From Albidovulum sp. (lineage in GTDB: Bacteria; Pseudomonadota; Alphaproteobacteria; Rhodobacterales; Rhodobacteraceae), in assembly GCA_028823855.1 (NCBI GenBank), contig JAPPFL010000055.1, positions 62,001 through 126,000 on the forward strand: 64,000 nucleotides of DNA. The letters are read 5' to 3'. Position 1 is the first letter of the stretch; each line of letters starts with the position of its first letter. The translations under genes were made by a program, and so were the position numbers. The notes beneath the pieces were generated by a model. It had not been told where the DNA came from, did not search any database, and saw nothing but the letters and a program-made list of their open reading frames with translations. Positions 52,443-60,758 of this stretch are shown one piece after another.

Positions 52443-54803
52443 TTATGAACCAGGCAATTCGGCCTGCGTCTCAGACCGGCTTCGAAAAATATGAAACCCG
52501 ACAACTACTGCGCCGGCAGCCAGCGCCGGAGCATAGAACTCGACAGGCCTGACCATGATCAGCACGGCGACCGCAAGTCGAACGGCGATTTCAACGCCGC
52601 CAAGGGCCTTTCGATCATAGGCGGCCAAGGAACTCGCCACCAAATAGAGCGACAGGACCAGCCGCGCGATCAGAAACGCCAGCCATCCAGCGTGAATTTC
52701 GCCGTCGTAACCGGCAAGGAATCTCCCGCCGGAAGCCGGATCCAAGACGGCTTTGTCGATCAATAGGAACTCCGGGTATATCGCGAACACGAGTGGAATC
52801 GTAAACATAACAATGCCGGATCTCACCGCGGAAAATCCGGTTCTCATCGGATCGGCTTTGGTAATGGTCGAAGCGGCGAATGCCGCGAGCGCCACAGGTG
52901 GCGTGATTGCCGAGGCGACGGCAAAATAGAAGATGAACATGTGTGCGGTAAAGGTTGCGATACCCAGACTTACCAGCATCGGGCCCATAAGTAGCGCGAC
53001 GTTGATATAGGCGGGAACAGCAGGCATTCCCATTCCCAGAAGCACAGCCAGGAGCATTGTCACCGCCAGCGCGAAGAGCTGAAATCCGACGGATCCGCTG
53101 CCTATGTTAAAGGATTTCAGAAAGCCAAGCACATCGACCGCTATGAATTTCGCGAGCGCAGTGAAATTCAGACTAACATCGATAACGGTCACAGCCAGAA
53201 ACATGAGATAAAGCGTCGAGACGGTTACGCCCGCGTGAGCCAGACCATCGAGAATCTTTCCCGGTCGCGCTCGAAATTCGCGATCTAGGAACATCAGTAT
53301 CAAAAGCAGGATCACGGCCCACCAGCCTGCGGCGCTGGCGTCCCCGGCCGCGTTCTGAAAGAGCTCGACGATCCAGGGCATGGAAATGACTTTGCAAGTT
53401 CGGCCCAACATCTCGACTTCGGCGCCCAGCATTATCGAAAACCAGTTGCAAGCCACGCTATCCTTTGGCGTCAAGAGTAGAATCAGTACGAGGAGCACCG
53501 GCGCGAACACCTGAATTAAGTGGAACCTGTCGGTTTTGGTCATGCGCATTTCATCGGGCAGTTCGCCGACAGCGCGGATGTTTTGCTTGCGGGCCTGAAA
53601 GATTACCGACAGGAACAGGCAAAAGAAAAAGAGCAGCGCCGGGATCGCCGCCGCGATGATGATCTCTCGGTAGGGAACGCCGGTCAGCGATGACATGACG
53701 AAAGCGGCGACGCCCATGATCGGCGGCATAATCGATCCGCCGGACGAGGCCGCGGCCTCTACGCCGCCCGCGAAGACCTTGGAAAATCCGCGCTTCAACA
53801 TCATCGGGATCGTGAGAACGCCGGTCGAAAGCACGTTGACCACCGGCCCGCCGGTAATCGTGCCGAACATTGCCGATGAAACGACTGCGGCGTGGGCCGG
53901 ACCGCCACGCATGTTTCGGGTTAGTGAAAACGCAAGCTTGATCAGAGCTTGCCCTCCTGCGCAGCGGCCGAAAAGTCCGCCAAGGATGATATATGGAAAC
54001 ACCAGAAGCATAAGGACGTTGATAAAGCGCCCGAGCAAGCCGGCGGTGTTATTGACTAACGCGTCGCGCACGAATTCGCGACCCGAGGCCAAGCTACGCG
54101 GCTCTTCGCTGCTTAGTATAGTGACGAAGTATTTGTTCTGGCCTTCGGCACCGAAAAAATACCAGTTCATCACCGTGCCGAACGTGTATGCGGCGATCAG
54201 GATCGATACGAGTACCAGCGGCAGGCTCCAGACCTTGACGTTATAGGCAAGGAAGACGATGATCGCTCCAAACAATATGAATGGCAGCCAGCCGAATGTC
54301 GTGTTTAGGCACTTCGGATCGTCAGCGGTGTCCGGGACCGGCAACCCAAGTAGCTCTGCGTATTCAATCTCGGCTTTCAAGGCTTCGGCCATCAACCGCG
54401 TTCGATCGCCTGTAAACATGTCGATCAGGCAGACGGCCTCGATCTCAATCAGGTAGCTCAGCGAGATTGAAATCGCCGCGAGAACAAGTGCGATGTCGAG
54501 GAAAAGTCCAAACCGCCGAACGATGGGCGCCCTGTCAACCCAGCTTCGCCAAATCGAATGCTTCAGCGCGACGATCGCCATCATCCAGAAAAAGATGATG
54601 GGAAACAGCCATTCGGTCGGGAACCGCCTGATCTTGAAGAAATCCACGCCTGTCAGCGATCGCCAAAGTTCGTCCCATCCAGGTATGGCGGGGGTCACGT
54701 TCAACAGCCCGACCACCACCAGAAGCAAGCCCAGCCAATAGGTCAGGTGCTCTGCGGCGGACTTGGATTCTTTTTGCCGCTGCTCTTGGTTATGGTCCGT
54801 CAT
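52443..54803 (-). CDS. TRAP transporter fused permease (DctQ-DctM, TAXI type)
   Basis: A 786-residue inner-membrane protein with many hydrophobic helices. An N-terminal DctQ-like part (about residues 20-250) is joined to a DctM-like part, with TGGPVVNVLSTGVLTIPMMLKRGF, AAASSGGSIMPPIMGVAAFVMS, GMGMPAVPAYINVALLMGP and the typical late SAITPPVALAAFAASTITKADPM. Such fused permeases pair with TAXI binding proteins, as found 90 bases upstream. Substrates known for the family are dicarboxylates, glutamate and other organic anions. The sulfatase behind it suggests a sulfated compound (inference). Confidence 0.93.
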   Translation of the reverse strand: MTDHNQEQRQKESKSAAEHLTYWLGLLLVVVGLLNVTPAIPGWDELWRSLTGVDFFKIRRFPTEWLFPIIFFWMMAIVALKHSIWRSWVDRAPIVRRFGLFLDIALVLAAISISLSYLIEIEAVCLIDMFTGDRTRLMAEALKAEIEYAELLGLPVPDTADDPKCLNTTFGWLPFILFGAIIVFLAYNVKVWSLPLVLVSILIAAYTFGTVMNWYFFGAEGQNKYFVTILSSEEPRSLASGREFVRDALVNNTAGLLGRFINVLMLLVFPYIILGGLFGRCAGGQALIKLAFSLTRNMRGGPAHAAVVSSAMFGTITGGPVVNVLSTGVLTIPMMLKRGFSKVFAGGVEAAASSGGSIMPPIMGVAAFVMSSLTGVPYREIIIAAAIPALLFFFCLFLSVIFQARKQNIRAVGELPDEMRMTKTDRFHLIQVFAPVLLVLILLLTPKDSVACNWFSIMLGAEVEMLGRTCKVISMPWIVELFQNAAGDASAAGWWAVILLLILMFLDREFRARPGKILDGLAHAGVTVSTLYLMFLAVTVIDVSLNFTALAKFIAVDVLGFLKSFNIGSGSVGFQLFALAVTMLLAVLLGMGMPAVPAYINVALLMGPMLVSLGIATFTAHMFIFYFAVASAITPPVALAAFAASTITKADPMRTGFSAVRSGIVMFTIPLVFAIYPEFLLIDKAVLDPASGGRFLAGYDGEIHAGWLAFLIARLVLSLYLVASSLAAYDRKALGGVEIAVRLAVAVLIMVRPVEFYAPALAAGAVVVGFHIFRSRSETQAELPGS

Positions 54804-54893
54804 ACCGGCTCAGTCGGGCATCTCGTGCGCTGATCGGCCAAGAAAGTTGCGCGGGCGGAATCGCGGGACGCCCGCGCGGTTCTCGCGCAAACG

Positions 54894-55949
54894 TCAGAGT
54901 TTGGCGCAGTCCGGTACCGTATAGCCCGCTTCCTCCCATGCGCGTACGGCGCCGGGATGGAATTTGATCGGATTCGCACCGCACAGGCCTGCGACCTTGG
55001 GATCAAGAACGCCAAAGTTCACCGTCGCCATGAAAGGCGCCTTTGCCATAAGGTCGTCAAGGTTTTCAATGTGCGCTTTGACAAGTTGATAGGCCACGTC
55101 TTCATCCATGCTCTTGTTGACCATGTCGCCGCCGACAACGGCCATTCCGCGAAACGTGTCATCTTCAGAGACGATTGTCCAACCTTCGCCAAGTCCGGCC
55201 TGAACATCGGCCACCGGAATCTCGAAACCTGTGGAACCGGGCTTGTTCAGCAATTTTTGAGCGGCTTCGGTTTCGTAAATGCCCTTGGGCAGCGAGAATG
55301 CCGTCATCGCGCCGGCCGCACCGATCTGCGTGACCCTGACGCCGGGGAACAAATCCGGAATAACGGCGGCATCGACAGTTCCGTCTATCACGGCCGCCGC
55401 CGCCTGGTTCCAGTTGACCGTGACCGATTCATAGTCTTCGTCGGCCTTTAGTCCCGCGAATAGCTGGATAAGGGCGCGAGAGTTTGTCACGGCCGCGCCG
55501 CGCGGAGGGCCATTCAGCACCTTGCGTCCCGCCAGATCCGTCCAGCCGGTGATCCCCTTGGCATCGTAGGCATACATGTAGAATATGCTCAACGTATAAG
55601 GATAGAGCAGGCGCAGGTTAGACCCGAGTTCAGCGCCCTTTTCCTTTCCGAGGCTCGAATAAGGTCCAACGCCGCGCGTCAAGAGGAATGGTATCATGAA
55701 GGGGCCGTTCACAATATCTACTTTCCCCTCGGCAAGCGCCAGGACGTAGTTTGTCCCTGTCTGGCCGTCCTTCAGCTGAATATTTGCGATGTCGCGTTCG
55801 GACGCGTATTCGACCAGGGCCGCTGCCGTGAGACCGACAACGGTGCCGGCCCCGGCGGTTTCAGAAGTCAAGTTGACCTGGGCCACTCCCGCCGAAGCGG
55901 TAAGCGCGGCTGTCGCGGCAAGTGCCGCTGTCTTTAGTTTCCTGAGCAT
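54894..55949 (-). CDS. TRAP transporter TAXI-family solute-binding protein
   Basis: A 351-residue exported protein. Residues 1 to about 23 form a signal peptide (MLRKLKTAALAATAALTASAG). The TAXI fold follows with ETAGAGTVVGLTAAALVEYA, LKDGQTGTNYVLALAEGKVDI, LNGPPRGAAVTNSRALIQL, IDGTVDAAVIPDL, then MAVVGGDMVNKSMDEDVAYQLVKA and FHPGAVRAWEEAGY. The ATG at 55949 follows GGGAGA; an extension to 56060 is unlikely. First gene of the operon TAXI-permease-sulfatase 2. Two GGGATCCC boxes lie about 210 and 305 bases upstream. Confidence 0.93.
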   Translation of the reverse strand: MLRKLKTAALAATAALTASAGVAQVNLTSETAGAGTVVGLTAAALVEYASERDIANIQLKDGQTGTNYVLALAEGKVDIVNGPFMIPFLLTRGVGPYSSLGKEKGAELGSNLRLLYPYTLSIFYMYAYDAKGITGWTDLAGRKVLNGPPRGAAVTNSRALIQLFAGLKADEDYESVTVNWNQAAAAVIDGTVDAAVIPDLFPGVRVTQIGAAGAMTAFSLPKGIYETEAAQKLLNKPGSTGFEIPVADVQAGLGEGWTIVSEDDTFRGMAVVGGDMVNKSMDEDVAYQLVKAHIENLDDLMAKAPFMATVNFGVLDPKVAGLCGANPIKFHPGAVRAWEEAGYTVPDCAKL

Positions 55950-56158
55950 TCTTTTCTCCCATTGCAAAATCTTTGTGGACTTCGTTTCCGGCTCGAATTC
56001 GGAGTAGTCGAACACCGCCGATTCGCGTCTCGCGAGCGGGTAGCGATGCCGCCGGCGCATTGGCGGCTTGGATCGCGTGCGCCTCCGTCGCCTCCGATAT
56101 GTCGTCGCTTGCGCCTGAAAATGATTTCCCTCCGCTTTTCCGTTGACTAGTGGACCAA

Positions 56159-56172
56159 TTCAGGATCCCAAA
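56159..56172. promoter_or_regulatory. GGGATCCC palindrome, proximal box upstream of the TAXI operon
   Basis: TTCAGGATCCCAAA with core at 56163-56168, followed by GTCAAG. Centre is 96 bp from the distal box. Confidence 0.65.
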
Positions 56173-56254
56173 GTCAAGCCCGTAGTATCCCAATATATCG
56201 AAATTTGCGCTAAAAAATGCGGATCTGACGCTATTCCTTCGACCAGAGAGCCGA

Positions 56255-56268
56255 TTTAGGATCCCAAA
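56255..56268. promoter_or_regulatory. GGGATCCC palindrome, distal box upstream of the TAXI operon
   Basis: TTTAGGATCCCAAA with core at 56259-56264. The 14 bases are identical to box 1 at 46018-46031 in front of dctP. Confidence 0.7.
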
Positions 56269-57204
56269 GTCGAAAATTATCTGAAAATGCCAAATTCATG
56301 CGGTTGCGCCTAAGGTTCGATCTTCACGGCTAACCGCCGCAAAATCGATCCGGGTTTCTGTCTCGAACGCTCGGGGCCTTTCAAAGTCCCGAATTTGTGC
56401 AGTCGATAATTTTCGCGCAGGCCGAAAAGCATTCGCATTGGCCATCGGCGTTTTGATTCGCAATCCTCGGGCTGGTAGGCCGGCGCGCTTCGCCGCGACG
56501 GCTGGACGCGGCATACGCTTTGGAAGGAAAGAGTTGTACGAAAGCGCCGGTTGACGGCACCGCTATCGCGGTCTTTGCCCGTAGGCGGCGCCGGAGGCTC
56601 TCTCCAAGATCAACGACGAGATTCTCGACTCTTCCGCGGGCGGCGGAGCGCAAGCGCTAAAGGCATCGTGTCCATCTGGCGATCCGAGCCGGCGACGTCG
56701 AGCTAGTGCCGCCTGAGCCGAAGAAAAGCGTCGAACCGCCGCCCGCGCTCGCTGTATCGGTCGCCGAAATCTACCAGGGCGGGAACGCGCCTCGGCGCCG
56801 GTTGCTTCCGGCCGCCGAACGACCAGCTAAGGATAATTCCGGTCCGGCCACGCCGAGACCGTAATCCGACAGTTGCCGGAAAAACGCGATCCTGTCCTTG
56901 AGTTTCTTGCGGCCTGAAGCCCAACATTCAAAAGAATTCTATCACGCAAAAAAATAACCCGAGTTCCCGGGGCAAAACTTGGAAAAATTTGGTAATTTTT
57001 GCAATTAAGCGACACGTTTTTTCTTGACATTCAAATCGTCAAATGCGAAACTAAAACTTGAGCGCGCAGTCGCTCAATCGCGGGCGGCGAGCGCGGAATG
57101 GCGCCGAGCCAAACTTTCATCAAACTGAATTTTCACGGTGAAGGTGCCATCGCCGCCGTGCGGAAATGCCCGTTCGGCGAATTCCATCAGGAGGAGACGG
57201 GACA
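56269..57204. other. Gene-poor region between TAXI operon and molybdenum hydroxylase
   Basis: About 930 bases. Arginine-rich open frames at 56381-56653 and 56703-56927 (minus) look like worn remnants, but no family can be assigned. A TTGACA at 57024-57029 could be part of a promoter for the molybdenum hydroxylase genes, but no good -10 box stands at 17 bases. Confidence 0.4.
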
Positions 57205-57660
57205 TTGATTTCCCTAAATATCAACGGCGAAGCCGTTAGCGTGGACGCTCCGGAAGGCGCCACGCTTCTGTCCGTGCTGACAAATCAGCTGAATTTGAAC
57301 GGCCAGAAATACGGGTGCGGCAAATCTCAATGCGGCGCCTGCATGGTCCTAATCGACGGCAACCCTGCGGTATCGTGCACGACGCCCGCCACTTCGGCGT
57401 CCGGCCGTTCGGTTACAACGCTTGAAGGGCTCCGCGAGAACGGCGGACCGAGCCCTTTGCAGCAAGCCTTTATCGACGAGCAGGCCGCGCAGTGCGGGTA
57501 TTGCCTGTCGGGCGTAATCATTTCCGCCCAAGCTTTGCTCGACAACAATCCCAACCCGACCGAGTCCGATATTCGTCTTGCGCTGAATGGCAATCTCTGC
57601 CGCTGCGGTTCGCATAACCGGATAATTCGAGCGGTACTTCGTGCGGCTAAGGAGGCCTAA
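57205..57660 (+). CDS. Molybdenum hydroxylase iron-sulfur subunit (two [2Fe-2S] clusters)
   Basis: A 151-residue electron-transfer subunit of the xanthine dehydrogenase/isoquinoline oxidoreductase family. The plant-ferredoxin-type cluster is ligated by Cys38, Cys43, Cys46 and Cys58 (YGCGKSQCGACMVLIDG...VSC). The second, helical-domain cluster uses Cys97, Cys100, Cys132 and Cys134 (CGYCLSG; LCRCG). Start TTG 57205 follows AGGAGGAG by eight bases. A frame extension to 57166 is less likely. Its stop is three bases before the large-subunit ATG. Confidence 0.92.
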   Translation: MISLNINGEAVSVDAPEGATLLSVLTNQLNLNGQKYGCGKSQCGACMVLIDGNPAVSCTTPATSASGRSVTTLEGLRENGGPSPLQQAFIDEQAAQCGYCLSGVIISAQALLDNNPNPTESDIRLALNGNLCRCGSHNRIIRAVLRAAKEA

Positions 57661-57663
57661 GCC

Positions 57664-59880
57664 ATGAATGATAGTTTCACAATGATGAAGCGCAGAACCG
57701 TCCTTAAGGCCGGCGGAGCATTGACGATGTCTTTCGCCCTGCCTGAAATCGCCTTCGGGCAAGACGAGGTGACACTGCCGCGCAACTTGGAACGAAATCC
57801 AAACCTGGCTTCGTGGATCCGAATTCACACCGATGGAACAGCCACTCTTTTAATTGGCAAGGTGGAGCTGGGCCAGGGCACCGTTACCGCAGCCGCGCAA
57901 TGCTGCGCCGATGAGCTTCAAATCGATTTGGCGCGTCTCTCCGTCATTTCGGGCGATACCATCCAAGGGCCGAATGAACGCACGACCGCCGGGTCGGGTT
58001 CGGCGCCCGGGTGCTTGCCCGCAGTTCAAGTGGCTTCGGCGGAAGTGCGCGAAATCCTCGTCCAAATGGCTGCAGAAAAGCTAGGAGAATCCGCTGACGG
58101 ATTGAAGGTCAGCGATGGCACCATCACCGGCGCGAACGGGTCGGTCGCATATTGGGATTTGGTCGACGGTCTCGACCTGAATGTCGAGCCCACGGGCAAA
58201 GCGAAGCTAGTCCCGACATCCGAACATCGCTTCATTGGCCAGTCCGTAACTCGGTTGGACATTCCGCCAAAGATGACCGGAGGCGAGATCTTTGTTCAGG
58301 AAATGAACCCGGACGGAGTCGTTTTCGGAGCCATTGCGCGTCCGCCTACCTACGAGGCGACGCTTGTCGATGCCGATCTCGGCGCAATCGAGGCCATGCC
58401 GGGCGTGATCAAGGTCGTCCGCAACGGAAGCTTTCTCGGCATCATCGCCGAGCATCAGGATCAGGCGTGGGCGGCGGCCGGCGCGCTTTCGGCGCAGGCA
58501 AACTGGCAAGTCAAAAGCGTGCTTCCAACCCATGACGGAATATACGATTGGCTGGAGAACGCGGAAAACGTCGTTCCCAAGGAACTCGTAAACACCGCTC
58601 CGCCCGGAGAGGAGGCGCTGGTCTACGAGAATGCGTTCTATCGGCCATACCATATGCACGGATCCATCGGCACTTCCGCCGCGATCGCGCAGTTGGGATC
58701 CGATGGAGTAATGACGATCCACAACCATAGCCAAAGCGTCTTTGCAACTGCGACTGCGATTGCCAAGCTTCTCGGTATGGAAGAGAGCAAAGTGCAATGC
58801 ATACATACGCAGGGGTCCGGCTGCTACGGCCACAATATGGCCGACGACGCTGCCGCCGATGCCGCGCTACTGGCGGCGGAAGTGCCCGGGCGCCCGGTCA
58901 AGCTTCAATATACGCGCGCCGAGGAGCATTTGTGGGAGCCCTACGGTTCTGCCATGATTATGAAGACGCGGGCCGGACTTGACGCCGACGGCAATGTAGC
59001 CAACTGGAACATGGAGATTTGGTCAACGCCTCATTCAACCCGACCGGGGGGCGATCCGGCGCGCCTTTTGTCCGGACGCTATGTCGATCCACCGCACATC
59101 ATGGAAACCCGCAGGGACGGCGGCCCGCCAAATTACGCGTCCGCCAGAAACGGCGTTCCGCTCTACGAGTTTCCAAGCACAAGGGTAGCGACGCATTTCG
59201 TCACGGACATGCCGCTTCGGGTGTCTGCGACTCGCGGTCTCGGCGCCTTCGCCAACGTCTTCGCAATCGAATCCGCGTTGGATGACCTCGCGCATTTGGC
59301 AGACGCCGATCCTGTCGAGTACAGGCTGCGCTATCTCAAGGACCCGCGTGCGCGCGACGTACTTATGAAGACGGCGGAAATCTTTGGCTGGGACGAATGG
59401 GAGGGCGGACGCAACAAGGGTCGCGGAATCGGCTTCGCGCAGTACAAGAACCTGCAGGCCTACACTGCCGTCGCGGTCGAGGTGCAGGTGGTTCCGCGCA
59501 ATGGCCGCATCAGGTTGATCCGTGCGGCAACCGCCAACGACAGCGGCCATATGGTGCACCCCGACAACATCTCCAACCAGATTGAAGGCGGCGTAATCCA
59601 AGGGTTTAGCTGGGCTTTGAAAGAAGAGGTGAAATTCGACGATACTTCGGTCCTGTCAAGCGACTGGACGAGCTATCCGATCCTTACTTTCTCCGAGGTT
59701 CCGCCGGTTGAGGTCGCGCTGATCGATCGACCCGGGGAGCCCTACTTGGGGACCGGAGAGGCCTCGCAAGGACCTGCCGGCGCTGCGGTTGCAAATGCGC
59801 TCTTCGATGCGATAGGCGCACGCGTTTCGCGTCTGCCATTGACGCCTGACAGGGTCAAGGCCGCGATGGACATGGGCTGA
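57664..59880 (+). CDS. Molybdenum hydroxylase large (Mo-cofactor) subunit, IorB-like
   Basis: A 738-residue molybdopterin-cytosine-dinucleotide-type subunit, like isoquinoline 1-oxidoreductase beta and periplasmic aldehyde/nicotinate dehydrogenases. The N-terminus has MKRRTVLKAGGAL followed by a hydrophobic stretch and AFGQ, a twin-arginine-like export signal, so the complex is probably periplasmic. Family blocks are ASWIRIHTDGTATLLIGKVELGQG, HNHSQSVF, GSGCYGHNMADDAAADAALLA and GTGEASQGPAGAAVANALFDAIG, where the conserved Glu near the molybdenum should lie. It hydroxylates N-heterocycles or oxidises aldehydes with water as the oxygen source. No cytochrome c subunit follows. A GGAGG site precedes the ATG. 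Confidence 0.9.
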   Translation: MNDSFTMMKRRTVLKAGGALTMSFALPEIAFGQDEVTLPRNLERNPNLASWIRIHTDGTATLLIGKVELGQGTVTAAAQCCADELQIDLARLSVISGDTIQGPNERTTAGSGSAPGCLPAVQVASAEVREILVQMAAEKLGESADGLKVSDGTITGANGSVAYWDLVDGLDLNVEPTGKAKLVPTSEHRFIGQSVTRLDIPPKMTGGEIFVQEMNPDGVVFGAIARPPTYEATLVDADLGAIEAMPGVIKVVRNGSFLGIIAEHQDQAWAAAGALSAQANWQVKSVLPTHDGIYDWLENAENVVPKELVNTAPPGEEALVYENAFYRPYHMHGSIGTSAAIAQLGSDGVMTIHNHSQSVFATATAIAKLLGMEESKVQCIHTQGSGCYGHNMADDAAADAALLAAEVPGRPVKLQYTRAEEHLWEPYGSAMIMKTRAGLDADGNVANWNMEIWSTPHSTRPGGDPARLLSGRYVDPPHIMETRRDGGPPNYASARNGVPLYEFPSTRVATHFVTDMPLRVSATRGLGAFANVFAIESALDDLAHLADADPVEYRLRYLKDPRARDVLMKTAEIFGWDEWEGGRNKGRGIGFAQYKNLQAYTAVAVEVQVVPRNGRIRLIRAATANDSGHMVHPDNISNQIEGGVIQGFSWALKEEVKFDDTSVLSSDWTSYPILTFSEVPPVEVALIDRPGEPYLGTGEASQGPAGAAVANALFDAIGARVSRLPLTPDRVKAAMDMG

Positions 59881-59892
59881 TATTTTGTTAAG

Positions 59893-59928
59893 GATCGAAC
59901 CCGGGCCCGGTTTGCCCGGCCCGGGATC
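59893..59928 (+). terminator. Strong GC-rich hairpin after the molybdenum hydroxylase genes
   Basis: GATCGAACCCGGGCCCGG, loop TTTG, then CCCGGCCCGGGATC: a long stem with one bulge, 13 bases behind the stop codon. A U-run is lacking, so it may stabilise mRNA or act with Rho. Confidence 0.6.
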
Positions 59929-59986
59929 GAAGATCGCGCCCTTCTGCCCGAAAGCGATGAGACAAGTGTTCGCGTGAGTTGAAAGA

Positions 59987-60295
59987 ATGGGCAAGACGCC
60001 AGATCCGGATGAAGGTCGAGTTTATGTCTTGATCGCGTTAGCGGCGACGCCGCAATGGAGCGGCGAGATAGGGCGCGAGTTTTTCGACACTCTAGAGGAA
60101 GCCGAGACGGAAATGAAACAATGGGCGCAGTTTGGCGTCGATGGCTATTGCAACGAAGCCGACCGGATAAGTATTTTCAATGACCGCCTCGTTGAGTTGC
60201 GGCGCTGGAACTGGGCAACGCGCAAGTCGGAATCAATTGCGGCAGGAATGAGCAAGAAAGAGCGATCCCGCGAGCAAGATTGTCAGCAAGAGTAA
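59987..60295 (+). CDS. Small hypothetical protein
   Basis: A 102-residue soluble, charged protein that I do not recognise. The composition looks like a real protein (GRVYVLIALAATPQWSGEIG, FFDTLEEAETEMKQWAQFG, DRISIFNDRLVELRRWNW), with an alpha/beta pattern and a polar C-terminal tail. The ribosome site is weak. It stands after the terminator-like hairpin of the molybdenum genes, so it is probably transcribed separately. Confidence 0.4.
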   Translation: MGKTPDPDEGRVYVLIALAATPQWSGEIGREFFDTLEEAETEMKQWAQFGVDGYCNEADRISIFNDRLVELRRWNWATRKSESIAAGMSKKERSREQDCQQE

Positions 60296-60758
60296 TTCTG
60301 AACAATTGCGCCGCCCAGATATTCCGGTTTCATCGATATCTCGAAAATTCTTGCTGCTAGCCATTCGATAGATGCGGTTGCAGAATCCCGGCGGAATGCG
60401 AACGAGATTATTTCCCGTCCGCAGCGCGGCTTGTTTTCCAATCGGGGGCTTCGGCGGGGACGGATTGTTCAGGATGCGGTGTTTCAACGCCTGCTTGGCG
60501 TTGGCTCCAATTTTTCGACTAGCGGTTTTCCCCATGTTTGCGCGATCAATCAGCTCCATTGCACGCTTCAATTATGATACTTGATCCGGTCCGGAAGTTG
60601 CGCTGATTTCGTGCGCATGCTCGATTCCCTTACGCTCGGCGTGCACGAATTCTATAAAATTTCCCGTAAAATCCTATACCGCGCAATCCCGCCGAAACGT
60701 AAAATCTCGGACAAACATCTTCATGTACCCAAATCCCGATCCATTTCGTCCGATATCA
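60296..60758. other. Intergenic region, nothing recognised
   Basis: About 460 bases. A minus-strand frame (60233-60571, 112 residues) has a lysine-rich start but overlaps the small hypothetical gene and matches nothing I know. Confidence 0.35.
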
